Notes under the pieces: model-generated
What the model saw: only the letters and a program-made list of their open reading frames with translations
Told to the model about the DNA's origin: nothing
Database searches by the model: none
Program-made: the position numbers and the translations under genes
Shown here: positions 47,919 to 56,746 of the stretch, piece by piece
How the letters are laid out: every line of letters starts with the position of its first letter
Position numbering within the stretch: position 1 is the stretch's first letter
Source: Brevundimonas guildfordensis
GTDB lineage: Bacteria; Pseudomonadota; Alphaproteobacteria; Caulobacterales; Caulobacteraceae
Direction of reading: 5' to 3'
DNA: 64,000 bases
Assembly (NCBI RefSeq): GCF_014836405.1
Contig: NZ_JACSQU010000001.1
Span: 558,001 to 622,000 of the forward strand

Positions 47919-48712
47919 GCCGCGGCGCTGACCGCCTTGGCTGCCGCGGCGGCCGTGGCGGATTCTTCCTTGGATTCGACCAGCACGGCGGGCGTGACCG
48001 GCTGTCCCGTCGCTTCGGCGATCAGTTCGGCCGTCTTGCCTTCCACGGCGGCTTCCAGCCGTTCCAGAAACTCAGCCTTGGGCAAACCAGTCGGAATGGG
48101 TTCAAGGAATTCCAGCGTCGCCGTGCCGGCATTCTTGCGGAACTCCTCCAGCGGCCAGAACAGGCCCAGATTGGTCGCCAGCGGCACGACCGGCATGTCG
48201 AAGTCGCGATACATGTGCCAGACGCCCGAGCGGTAACGGAACTTCTCGCCGACCCGGGCCAGATGGCCTTCTGGATAGATCAGGATCTTGCGGCCCTCGC
48301 GATTGGCGTCGGCGGCGCGCTCCTTCAGGGCGGCGCGGGCGGCGTGGCCGCCGCAGTTGTTGACGACGATGGCGCCCAGCTTTTTCAGCACCGTTCCCAG
48401 CAGGGGGAACTTCTCGAGGTGGTCGCCGGTGACGAAGGCCACATCGTCGAACTGATCATAGGTGGCGAAACCGTCGCCCCAACTCTGATGTTTCGAGGCG
48501 ATGATGAAGGCGCCTTCCGGCAGGCGCTCCTTGCCGCGAGTCGCGATGCGGATGCCCGCGAACAGGCTCATGGCCTGCACCATGCGCCGGACATAACGAC
48601 GGATAATCCAGCTGGTGGCCTTTCGGCCCGGCGCCAAGGCCGCAAAGGCCGCAGCCAGCCCGTAGGTGATGGAAAGCGCCCAATAGGCGATGTTGAACAG
48701 CAGGCTTCGCAT
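47915..48712 (-). CDS. 1-acyl-sn-glycerol-3-phosphate acyltransferase (PlsC family)
   Basis: 265 residues. One N-terminal hydrophobic segment (about 8-30) precedes the acyltransferase motifs: H-x4-D in SKHQSWGDG, the ARTTG-like region, and YPEGHLAR, a variant of the usual EGTR substrate motif. The C-terminus is alanine-rich. It would acylate lysophosphatidic acid at sn-2 on the inner membrane in phospholipid synthesis. plsY, for the first acylation, is also in the window (56094). Confidence 0.88.
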   Translation of the reverse strand: MRSLLFNIAYWALSITYGLAAAFAALAPGRKATSWIIRRYVRRMVQAMSLFAGIRIATRGKERLPEGAFIIASKHQSWGDGFATYDQFDDVAFVTGDHLEKFPLLGTVLKKLGAIVVNNCGGHAARAALKERAADANREGRKILIYPEGHLARVGEKFRYRSGVWHMYRDFDMPVVPLATNLGLFWPLEEFRKNAGTATLEFLEPIPTGLPKAEFLERLEAAVEGKTAELIAEATGQPVTPAVLVESKEESATAAAAAKAVSAAA

Positions 48713-48761
48713 CAGGCGACTATGGCAGTCTGCATTTCATAGGCGAGCTTAAAGTGAAGCC

Positions 48762-49820
48762 TCAGGCTGCGTTGGACACGGCCTCGGCGGCGGCGGTGAC
48801 CTTGTTGCGCCCGCTGCGCTTGGACGCGTAGAGCGCTTCGTCCGCCCGTGCCAGCAACTGCCCAGCGCTTTCCCCCGCGCGGCGCACGCCGAAGCCGACC
48901 GAGATGGTGACGGCGCCGAGATCGTCGTTGGTCGAGCGGCGCCGCAGCGCGCGGGAGCCGATTTCCACGCGGACGGAGTTCAGCGCCGCCTCGATTGCGC
49001 CTGCGGTCTCACCGGGGAAGATCACGGCGAATTCCTCGCCGCCATAGCGGGCGGCGATCCGCGGCGCGCGCGCCACGCGTCCCAGGACGCTGCCTACATA
49101 GCGCAACACCTGATCCCCCGTCTGGTGGCCCCAGGTGTCGTTGAAGCGCTTGAAATGGTCGATGTCGATGATCGCCAGGCCCAGCGAGCCGCCCGCGTTT
49201 TCAGATTCATCGCACAGCCGCAGCAGATGTTCGTCGAACGCCTTCCGATTGGCCAGGTTGGTCAGGGCATCCGTCATCGCGTCGCGACGGACCTGCTCCA
49301 TATGGTCACGCAGCTTGGTGACTTCGCGGTTCGAGGACTCCAGGCGGCGTTCCAGCGCGGCGGTATGGCGCCGGATGCGGCGCGTTGCATGGGCCAGCGA
49401 AGCCACCAGGTCGCCAAGATTTCCGGCCTCGCCCGGGTTGGCCATGCGATCCGCGGCCTCGGCCAGGGTGTTGCCATAGGTGACCTGACTCTCGCGCGCC
49501 TTGTCGATGGCGCCGGCCACCGCCGCGAGCTCGCGATTCAACACGGCGCCGGCGTCGCGGATCTCTTCGGACAGCCGCCCGCGCGGCAGGAATTCGGCCG
49601 CGAGCATCTCAGCGGTTGAGTCGGTAAAGGGTGCACCCGAAGCCAGGAGACGCGAAATTTCCTGCCCCAGGTTTCCTTCCGGATCGCCCAGATAGTGGAG
49701 CCACAGTTCGAAGTTTAGCGGCGTCGGCCATACGGAGGCTGCCTGCATGGCGTCCACGGCGCGATGCGCCAGGGTATAGGCTTCCGGACTCCGGACCGTC
49801 GTTTCCACCTGGATGGTCAT
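48762..49820 (-). CDS. Diguanylate cyclase (GGDEF) with N-terminal helical region
   Basis: 352 residues. A soluble, mostly helical N-terminal part (1-175, coiled coil about 140-180) is followed by a GGDEF domain with the active-site motif GGEEF at 260-264 and DIDHFKRFND near 219-228. It should make c-di-GMP. The allosteric inhibitory site, R-x-x-D a few residues ahead, reads RAPR (251-254), so product inhibition is probably lost. Gene order beside a DEAD-box helicase resembles, from memory, the C. crescentus region carrying dgcB; I would test orthology with DgcB. Confidence 0.92.
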   Translation of the reverse strand: MTIQVETTVRSPEAYTLAHRAVDAMQAASVWPTPLNFELWLHYLGDPEGNLGQEISRLLASGAPFTDSTAEMLAAEFLPRGRLSEEIRDAGAVLNRELAAVAGAIDKARESQVTYGNTLAEAADRMANPGEAGNLGDLVASLAHATRRIRRHTAALERRLESSNREVTKLRDHMEQVRRDAMTDALTNLANRKAFDEHLLRLCDESENAGGSLGLAIIDIDHFKRFNDTWGHQTGDQVLRYVGSVLGRVARAPRIAARYGGEEFAVIFPGETAGAIEAALNSVRVEIGSRALRRRSTNDDLGAVTISVGFGVRRAGESAGQLLARADEALYASKRSGRNKVTAAAEAVSNAA

Positions 49821-49900
49821 GCCTGAACTGCCCCTACGCTATGTCCCCCGGAAAGCTATACCGGTCTTCCGTAACGCAGGGTTAAGTTGGCAAACCAGCC

Positions 49901-51409
49901 TTATCCCGCAAGAACCACCGGCCGACGCAGGAAGGCCGGGACCTCATCGCCGAAAGGATTTCCGGCCAAGGTCGACGGCTGGCCATCGTCGCCTGCGTTG
50001 GGCTTCTTGGCCGCTTTCTCAGCGGTCTTCGGGCTAGTCTTTTGCTCGGGCGCCGGCGGCGTGGGGCTTTGGGCCCTCTTGCGGCTGCGTGACCGTTGAG
50101 CCGGCGCTTCCGCCTCGGGGGCGGGCATGGGGGCCTGTTCGACGAGGACTTCGGCCTCGACGGGCGCAGGCTCAACCGATCGACGCGAGCGGCTGCCGCG
50201 TTCGCTCCGTTCGCCGCGCCCACGGCCACGAGCCGAACGGCTGTCGTCGCGGGGGCGGTCCTGGATGGAGGCGAAGTCGATACCGTCCAGCGGCAGTTCA
50301 ACCGGCTCCTTCTTGATCAGCTTCAGCACCTTGTCCAACGACTTGTCGTCGGACGGCGTCACGATCATGAAAGCCTCGCCCAGTCGCCCGGCGCGGCCGG
50401 TGCGCCCGATGCGGTGGACGTAGTCGTCGGCGTGGTGCGGCACGTCATAGTTGAAGACGTGGCTGACGGCCGGGATGTCCAGGCCGCGGGCCGCGACGTC
50501 CGATGCGACCAGCAGCTTCAGCGCGCCGCTGCGGAAATCGGCCAGCGTCTTCATCCGCAGCGACTGGTCCAGGTCGCCGTGGATCGGCGCGGCGTCGAAG
50601 CCGTGCACCTGCAGCGACTTGGCGACGATGTCGACTTCCGACTTGCGGTTGCAGAAGACGATGCCGTTCTGCACGTCGCCCCGCTCGACCAGGGCGCGCA
50701 GCGCGGTGCGCTTGGCCTTGGGGTCCGAGGTCGGCAGGCGGGTGATGTGCTGGGTGATGGTGTCGGCGGTCGTGGCCGGGCGCGACGCCTCGATCCGCGT
50801 CGGATCCTTGAGGAACTGCTGCGTCAGGCGCGTGATCTCCGGCGGCATGGTGGCCGAGAAGAACAGGGTCTGACGACGCGGCGGCGTCAGCTTGAAGATG
50901 CGCTCGATGTCCGGAATGAAGCCCATGTCCAGCATCCGGTCGGCCTCGTCGACCACCATCAGCTCGACGCCGGTCAGGAGCATCTTGCCGCGATCGAACA
51001 GGTCCAGCAGGCGGCCCGGCGTAGCGATCAGCACGTCCACGCCCTTGTTCAGGGCGGCGACCTGGTCGCCCATGGAGACGCCGCCGATCAGCAGCACCCA
51101 GTTCAGCTTGGTGCCCTTGGCGTATTTGGCGAAGCTCTCGGCCACCTGGTCGGCCAGTTCGCGGGTCGGCGCCAGCACCAGGGCGCGCGGCATCCGGGCG
51201 CGGGCGCGGCCCGAGGCCAGGCGGTCGACCATGGGCAGGGTGAAGGCGGCCGTCTTGCCGGTGCCGGTCTGGGCGATGCCGAGGACGTCGCGCCCGGCGA
51301 GGGCTACCGGGATGGCCTGTTCTTGGATCGGGGTGGCGGTCGTGTAGCCAGTATCGGCGACCGCCTGCAGGGTCGTGGGCGAGAGGCCCAGCTTGGAAAA
51401 TTCAGTCAT
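49901..51409 (-). CDS. DEAD-box RNA helicase (RhlB/RhlE type)
   Basis: 502 residues. Q-motif GYTTATPIQEQAIP, Walker A AQTGTGKT (46-53), DEAD at 154-157, FSATMP and HRIGRTGRAG are all intact over residues 1-370. The last 130 residues are a disordered tail rich in Arg/Ser, Glu/Pro/Ala and Lys, ending with NPFGDEVPAFLRRP, a short conserved-looking peptide that may dock to a partner. A role in RNA degradation or cold adaptation is likely; in Caulobacter RhlB partners RNase E, but that link is inference here. Confidence 0.93.
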   Translation of the reverse strand: MTEFSKLGLSPTTLQAVADTGYTTATPIQEQAIPVALAGRDVLGIAQTGTGKTAAFTLPMVDRLASGRARARMPRALVLAPTRELADQVAESFAKYAKGTKLNWVLLIGGVSMGDQVAALNKGVDVLIATPGRLLDLFDRGKMLLTGVELMVVDEADRMLDMGFIPDIERIFKLTPPRRQTLFFSATMPPEITRLTQQFLKDPTRIEASRPATTADTITQHITRLPTSDPKAKRTALRALVERGDVQNGIVFCNRKSEVDIVAKSLQVHGFDAAPIHGDLDQSLRMKTLADFRSGALKLLVASDVAARGLDIPAVSHVFNYDVPHHADDYVHRIGRTGRAGRLGEAFMIVTPSDDKSLDKVLKLIKKEPVELPLDGIDFASIQDRPRDDSRSARGRGRGERSERGSRSRRSVEPAPVEAEVLVEQAPMPAPEAEAPAQRSRSRKRAQSPTPPAPEQKTSPKTAEKAAKKPNAGDDGQPSTLAGNPFGDEVPAFLRRPVVLAG

Positions 51410-51629
51410 GCAGTCCTAAGGGACGGAGGATAAACGCCTAAACGTCTTCGGCCTTGCGGAACCGCCCCTCTTGGGCGAGCGGGCGGCGCGCATCGCCAGT
51501 CCTGTCCCGGGCCAGGTGCGGTATATGGAAGGCCCTACGCATCAGTCAAGTATTTCCGTTCGGAACCGACGCCTTGGCAATGGCATTGGGCGCTGTATTG
51601 TCCGCGCAGGGACGGGAAGAGGAATGCCG

Positions 51630-51998
51630 ATGCGCGCTACCGTATTGATCGCGCTGGCCTTGGTCGCGCCAGGAATCGCTTGGTCTTCTGACCGCGGGCG
51701 CGCCGACGCCATGCAGGCCGCCTTCGGCAATACCGTGATTTCTCATTATCCCGACGGCCACTGGGTCAAGCATTGGTTTGACCGCGACGGAGGTTATCGC
51801 GCGGAATTCTGGGATGGTCGGAGGCTGACGGCGCGCTGGGTCCGCGAGGGCGACAAGGTATGCCTGAACCAGATTCGGCCGCGAATGATCCTCTCGCGCT
51901 TCTGCACGCCGCTGGTGCAAGCCAGCGTGGGCGAAACCTGGCCGGGCCGAGATCCCCTGGGCCGCCGGGTCCGCAATGAGCTGGTCGCGGGGCGGTAA
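51630..51998 (+). CDS. Small secreted protein of unknown function
   Basis: 122 residues from ATG 51630, preceded by GAAGAGG at 7 nt; the frame is open upstream to 51471 but that part lacks character. MRATVLIALALVAPGIAWS is a Sec signal peptide. The mature part includes YPDGHWVKHWFDRDGGYRAE, then VREGDKVCLNQ and LSRFCTPL, giving two cysteines with a likely disulfide and a beta-rich fold. This pattern of a W/G-rich strand pair followed by C...C is common in small alphaproteobacterial periplasmic proteins of unknown role. The 220-nt region upstream shows nothing else I recognise. Confidence 0.68.
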   Translation: MRATVLIALALVAPGIAWSSDRGRADAMQAAFGNTVISHYPDGHWVKHWFDRDGGYRAEFWDGRRLTARWVREGDKVCLNQIRPRMILSRFCTPLVQASVGETWPGRDPLGRRVRNELVAGR

Positions 51999-52033
51999 CA
52001 AAAACGCCCCCGTTCAGCAGAACGAGGGCGCTT
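51999..52033 (-). terminator. Terminator of topA
   Basis: A stem with one mismatch (52005-52015 with 52020-52030) around loop AGCA, followed on the minus strand by five T (A-run 52000-52004). It lies just after the topA stop and abuts the stop of the converging secreted protein, which it may also serve. Confidence 0.75.
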
Positions 52034-52037
52034 GATC

Positions 52038-54674
52038 TTATTCGGCTTCAGCCGCCTTGGCCGCCTTTTTCGCGGGGGCTTTTTTCGCCGCTGGCTTCTT
52101 GGCCGCCGGCTCCTTCTTAGCCGCTGGCTTCTTTGCTGCAGCCTTCTTGGCGGGCGCTTTCTTCTTGGGCGCGGCGCCGGCCTTGGCTGCCAGCAGGGGC
52201 AGGGCGGCCTCCATCGTCATGTCTTCGGGCGCCGTGCCCTTCGGCAGGGTGGCGTTGATCTTGCCCGACTTGACGTAGGGGCCGTAACGACCGGCCATGA
52301 CCTGGACGGCCTCGCCCGTTTCCGGGTGGGCGCCGAGTTCTTTCAGCGGCGCGGCGGCCGAGGCGCGACCCGCACGACCTGCACGCTTCTCGGCCAGCAG
52401 GGCCACGGCGCGGTTCAGGCCGACGTCGAACACCTCTTCGATGTCCGCGACGTTGGCGTAGGTGCCCGCGTGCGCCACGAACGGACCATAGCGGCCCAGG
52501 CTGGCGGTGATCATCTTGCCGTCTTCGGGGTGCGGGCCCACATCGCGCGGCAGGCTGAGCAGGCGCAGGGCGCGCTCCAGATCCATCGACGCCGGGGTCC
52601 AGCCCTTGGGCAGGGACGAGCGCTTGGGCTTTTCGGCGTCCGGCGGCGTGGTCTCCACGTAGGGGCCGAAGCGACCGATCTTCAGGTGCACGGGCTGGCC
52701 GGTCGCCGGATCGACGCCCAGTTCGCGATCGCCGCTTTCGGCTCCGCCATCGGCCGCGTCAGGCGAGGCCACGGGGCGGGTGTATTTGCACTCCGGATAG
52801 CGCGAGCAGCCGATGAAGGCGCCGAAACGGCTGGTCTTCAGGCTCAGCTGGCCTTCATGGCAGACCGGGCATCCGCGCGGGTCGGAGCCGTCGCCCTTGT
52901 CCGGGAAGATGTGCGGCCCCAGCGCCTCGTTCAGGTGATCCAGAATGGCCGTGGTGCGCAGCTCGCCCGCGGCTTGCGTCGCGGCGTGGAAGTCCTGCCA
53001 GAAGCGGCGCAGCAGCGTCTTCCAGTCCAGATCGCCTGCCGACACCTCGTCCAGCTGGGTCTCCAGCGCGGCGGTGAAGTCGTACTCGACCCATTTGGCG
53101 AAGAACTGCTCCAGGAAGGCCGTGACCAGCCGTCCCTTGTCCTCTGGGAAGAAGCGGTTCTTGTCCATGCGGACGTATTCGCGGTCGCGCAGGGTGGTCA
53201 GGATGGAGGCGTAGGTCGACGGACGCCCGATACCCAGCTCTTCCAGTTTCTTGACCAGGGTGGCTTCCGAGAAACGCGGCGGCGGCTCGGTGAAGTGCTG
53301 GTCGGTGCGAATGGCCTCGACCTTGGCCTTGGCGCCTTCCTTCAGCGAGGGCAGGCGGCCGCCTTCGTCCTCGTCGTCCTCGGCGCCTTTCTGTTTCTCG
53401 TCGCGGCCTTCTTCATAGGCGGCGATGAAGCCGTCGAAGGCCACGACCTGGCCGGTGGCGCGCAGCCCCGTCTGGCCGTCGGGCGTCTCGATCTCGACCG
53501 TGGTGCGGTCCAGACGGGCCGATTCCATCTGCGAAGCGATCATCCGCTTCCAGATCAGCTCATACAGGCGCTGCAGATCGCTATCGAGCCGCAGGGTGTC
53601 CGGGCTGCGCAGGATGTTGGTCGGACGAATGGCTTCGTGCGCTTCCTGAGCGTTCTTGGCCTTGGTCTTGTAGTAGCGCGGCTCGGCCGGAACATAGGCG
53701 GGCCCGAAGCGCTGGCCGATGGCCTCGCGCGCCTGGGCGATGCCTTCGGGCGTCACATAGACGCCGTCCGTACGCATATAGGTGATCAGGCCGCCGGTGT
53801 CGTCGACGCCTTCATACAGCTTCTGCGCCGCCTGCATGGTGCGCTGGGCGGTGAAGCCCAGTTTGCGCGCGGCTTCCTGTTGCAGGGTCGAGGTGGTGAA
53901 GGGCGGGGCGGGGGACCGCTTGGCCGGCTTCTTCTCGACCGACTTGATGGTGAAGTCGCCGCTATTGACGGCCTCGCGCGCGGCCATGGCCATGGCCTCT
54001 GACACGATGTCCAGACGCTGGACGCGCTTGCCTTCGTGCTTGACCAGACGGGCGGTGAAGGGCGGGCTGTCGGCGATCAGGTCGGCCTCGACCGACCAGT
54101 ATTCCTGCGCCTTGAACCGCTCGATCTCCATCTCGCGGTCGACGACGATACGCAGCGCCACCGACTGCACCCGGCCCGCCGAACGCGCCCCCGGCAGCTT
54201 GCGCCACAGCACCGGCGACAGGTTGAAGCCCACCAGATAGTCCAGCGCGCGGCGCGCCAGATAGGCGTCCACCAGCTCCATATCCAGCTGGCGCGGGTTG
54301 GCCATGGCCTCCAGCACCGCCGACTTGGTGATGGCGTTGAAGGTGACGCGCTGGACGTCCTTGTCCTTCAGGGCCTTCTTCTTGTTCAGGATCTCCAGAA
54401 CGTGCCAGCTGATCGCCTCTCCCTCGCGGTCGGGGTCGGTCGCTAGAATGACGCGGTCGGAGGCCTTGGCGGCCTCGGCGATTTCCGACAGGCGCTTCGA
54501 GGCCTTGGCGTCGACCTCCCAGTGCATGGCGAAGTCCTCGTCGGGCAGGACCGAGCCGTCCTTGGACGGCAGGTCGCGGACGTGGCCGTAGGAAGCCAGA
54601 ACCTTATAGTCCGAGCCCAGGTATTTATTGATGGTCTTGGCCTTGGCGGGGCTCTCGACGATAACGAGATTCAT
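52038..54674 (-). CDS. topA: DNA topoisomerase I
   Basis: 878 residues. The Toprim domain has VESPAKAKTI at 6-15 and the acidic triad DPDREGE within 80-86; catalytic Tyr299 is in TYMRTDG. A zinc-ribbon (CPVCHEG ... CSRYPECKYT) follows near residue 610-640, then several topoisomerase C-terminal repeats (GRFGPYV, GRYGPFV, GRYGPYV) and a Lys/Ala/Pro tail of about 40 residues. It relaxes negative supercoils. The upstream region has an AT-rich patch (54739-54750, TTTTATATGAG) that likely holds its promoter and that of the small gene at 54827. Confidence 0.97.
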   Translation of the reverse strand: MNLVIVESPAKAKTINKYLGSDYKVLASYGHVRDLPSKDGSVLPDEDFAMHWEVDAKASKRLSEIAEAAKASDRVILATDPDREGEAISWHVLEILNKKKALKDKDVQRVTFNAITKSAVLEAMANPRQLDMELVDAYLARRALDYLVGFNLSPVLWRKLPGARSAGRVQSVALRIVVDREMEIERFKAQEYWSVEADLIADSPPFTARLVKHEGKRVQRLDIVSEAMAMAAREAVNSGDFTIKSVEKKPAKRSPAPPFTTSTLQQEAARKLGFTAQRTMQAAQKLYEGVDDTGGLITYMRTDGVYVTPEGIAQAREAIGQRFGPAYVPAEPRYYKTKAKNAQEAHEAIRPTNILRSPDTLRLDSDLQRLYELIWKRMIASQMESARLDRTTVEIETPDGQTGLRATGQVVAFDGFIAAYEEGRDEKQKGAEDDEDEGGRLPSLKEGAKAKVEAIRTDQHFTEPPPRFSEATLVKKLEELGIGRPSTYASILTTLRDREYVRMDKNRFFPEDKGRLVTAFLEQFFAKWVEYDFTAALETQLDEVSAGDLDWKTLLRRFWQDFHAATQAAGELRTTAILDHLNEALGPHIFPDKGDGSDPRGCPVCHEGQLSLKTSRFGAFIGCSRYPECKYTRPVASPDAADGGAESGDRELGVDPATGQPVHLKIGRFGPYVETTPPDAEKPKRSSLPKGWTPASMDLERALRLLSLPRDVGPHPEDGKMITASLGRYGPFVAHAGTYANVADIEEVFDVGLNRAVALLAEKRAGRAGRASAAAPLKELGAHPETGEAVQVMAGRYGPYVKSGKINATLPKGTAPEDMTMEAALPLLAAKAGAAPKKKAPAKKAAAKKPAAKKEPAAKKPAAKKAPAKKAAKAAEAE

Positions 54675-54826
54675 GGCGCTCTATCGGGGAAAACGGGGCG
54701 CGAACGTGGTTGCGGCGCGAGCGGAAGTCAATCGGCCCATTTTATATGAGCAACCTTTCCGCGTAACACCAGTTTACAAACGCCCATAAGTTGTGTTCCT
54801 CTCAGGTGTTCTCGGGAGGGTTGACG

Positions 54827-55012
54827 ATGAGCCAAACTTCGCAGCGACGCCCCAGGGCGTCAGGCCCGGATCTGAGCGACTATCCGGTTCGCGAGTACGT
54901 CGCCGCCATGGCCACGGAACTCGCCGGAATGGCCCGCTGGGACGGGGATGAGCGGTTGGCTGGGCTGCTTGAACGCGCGGCGGACGCAGCGCGCCGCGCA
55001 GCCCCTGCCTAG
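54827..55012 (+). CDS. Small unknown protein, 61 residues
   Basis: From ATG 54827, with GGGAGGG about 7 nt upstream, it encodes 61 residues: a basic N-terminus (SQTSQRRPRASG), then a single amphipathic helical stretch (VREYVAAMATELAGMARWDG ... LLERAADAARRA). There is no signal peptide or recognisable domain. The good ribosome site, divergence from topA and an end that shares its stop in CTAG with dprA argue that it is real. Function unknown. Confidence 0.6.
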   Translation: MSQTSQRRPRASGPDLSDYPVREYVAAMATELAGMARWDGDERLAGLLERAADAARRAAPA

Positions 55013-56097
55013 ATCGAGGCCAGACCTCCAGCCAACAGAGTGGCCCGCCCGACAAGGTGTAGCTCCAGTAAGGCGGCGGCTGTCTCCGCAACGGATAATC
55101 TCGCCGCGCGCGCCAGTTCGTCGCGGCTGACCGGCGATGGCGACAGCAGGGCCTCGATGCGGTCCAGCACATCGTCGGTGATCTCACCGGGCGCCCCGGT
55201 GTCGAAAGGCGAATCAGCGGGCGGTTCTCGCAGCGTCCTGAAGGACGCGAAGGCGCGTTCGATATCCTCGATGCCTTCGCAAAGTATGGCGCCTTGGCGC
55301 AGCAACTCGTTCGGCCCCTTGGAGCGCGGGTCCAGCGGCGAGCCGGGCACGGCGAAGACATCCCGGCCCTGTTCGCCCGCCAGCCGCGCGGTGATCAGAG
55401 AGCCGGAGCGGATCTCCGCCTCGACAACGACCACTCCGCGCGACAGGCCCGAGATGATGCGGTTGCGACGCGGGAAATCGCGGGCCTGGGCCCGTGCGCC
55501 GACAGGGCTTTCCGAGACAATGCAGCCGCGCTCGGCGATCTGGCGATACAGTTCGGCGTTGTCGGAGGGATACACGTCGTCCACGCCGCCGCCGAGAACG
55601 GCGACCGTGCCGGTTTCGAGGGCGCCCAGATGGGCCGCCGCATCCACCCCGCGCGCCAGGCCCGACACGACGACATGACCGTTTTCGCCTAACTGCTGGG
55701 CCAGGCCCCGTGCGATCCTTTGGCCGCCGGCCGAGGCGATGCGCGCCCCGACGATGGCCATGCAAGGCCGCCGCATTAACGCCGCATCGCCTAGGGTCCA
55801 CAGCAGAGGCGGCGGCGGGTCGACGGCGGCGAGGGCTTCGGGATAGGCGTCCTCGCCCCACAGGATCAGGCGCGCGCCGATGCGGGCGCCCGCCTCAAGC
55901 TCGCCCTCGACGGCGTCGGGCGCAGGTATGGCGTAGCCGTTCCGTCCCCGGCTGCGGATCAGGTCGGGCAGGGCGTCCAGCGCGCGCTCGGCCGAACCGA
56001 ACCGTTGAAGCAACTGAGAAAAGGCGACGGGGCCGACGCGGTCGGTCCGGGCGAGCCGGAGGCGGGCGAAACGCTCGGCCTCCGACAGCGGCGTCAC
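55009..56097 (-). CDS. dprA: DNA-processing protein DprA
   Basis: 362 residues. An N-terminal SAM-like helical part (1-70) is followed by the Rossmann-like DprA core: [21 protein letters not shown] is near 115-135, then [32 protein letters not shown], and [23 protein letters not shown]-terminal winged helix (about 295-360) is present. DprA loads RecA on incoming single-stranded DNA in natural transformation. It overlaps plsY by 4 nt at the end of the pyr operon, a position it often has in alphaproteobacteria. Confidence 0.95.
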   Translation of the reverse strand: MTPLSEAERFARLRLARTDRVGPVAFSQLLQRFGSAERALDALPDLIRSRGRNGYAIPAPDAVEGELEAGARIGARLILWGEDAYPEALAAVDPPPPLLWTLGDAALMRRPCMAIVGARIASAGGQRIARGLAQQLGENGHVVVSGLARGVDAAAHLGALETGTVAVLGGGVDDVYPSDNAELYRQIAERGCIVSESPVGARAQARDFPRRNRIISGLSRGVVVVEAEIRSGSLITARLAGEQGRDVFAVPGSPLDPRSKGPNELLRQGAILCEGIEDIERAFASFRTLREPPADSPFDTGAPGEITDDVLDRIEALLSPSPVSRDELARAARLSVAETAAALLELHLVGRATLLAGGLASI

Positions 56098-56732
56098 GCC
56101 TTCTTCGCCCCGATCTTGGGCTCCGCGCCTTTCAGCAGACGGCCGATGTTCTCATGGTGCCTGATGAAGATCAGCACGGCGGTGAAGATCGCCATGACCA
56201 CGACCGGCGAGGGCGCCGGAAGGCCCAGGGCGGGCAGGGGCAGCAGGGCGTAGAGCGGCGTCAGCGCCGCGGCCACCAGGGCCGACAGCGAGGAATAGCG
56301 CAGGGCGAAGGCCATCAGCAGCCAGGTCGCCGCCGCCAACAGGCCCAGCGGCCAGCAAGCAGCCAGGATCAGGCCGAAGAAGGTCGCCACCCCCTTGCCG
56401 CCCTTGAAACCCAGCCAGACAGGGAACAGGTGGCCCAGGAAGGCCGCGCCGCCGGCGATGGCGCCCATGGCCTCGGACCCGAACAGATGCCGCGCGATCA
56501 GCAGGGCGACCGCCCCCTTGCCCGCGTCCAGGATCAAGGTGGCGATGGCCAGATCCTTGCGCCCGGTGCGCAGCACGTTGGTCGCGCCGATATTGCCTGA
56601 GCCGATGCTGCGCACGTCGCCCGCGCCGGCCGCGCGGGTCAGGATGACGCCGAAGGGAATGGAGCCCAGCAGGTATCCGCCAATAGCCACAAGCCCGAGC
56701 GTAAGGAGCGCCGGTCCCGCCAGATCCTGCAA
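56094..56732 (-). CDS. plsY: Acyl-phosphate:glycerol-3-phosphate acyltransferase PlsY
   Basis: 212 residues with five to six helices. The three conserved PlsY loops are visible: [24 protein letters not shown], and the glycine-rich [12 protein letters not shown], then [14 protein letters not shown] [12 protein letters not shown]. It makes lysophosphatidate from acyl-phosphate and glycerol-3-phosphate, the first step of phospholipid synthesis. It is coupled to dprA (ATGA). Confidence 0.95.
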   Translation of the reverse strand: MQDLAGPALLTLGLVAIGGYLLGSIPFGVILTRAAGAGDVRSIGSGNIGATNVLRTGRKDLAIATLILDAGKGAVALLIARHLFGSEAMGAIAGGAAFLGHLFPVWLGFKGGKGVATFFGLILAACWPLGLLAAATWLLMAFALRYSSLSALVAAALTPLYALLPLPALGLPAPSPVVVMAIFTAVLIFIRHHENIGRLLKGAEPKIGAKKA

Positions 56733-56746
56733 GTGATTCGCTCCCT

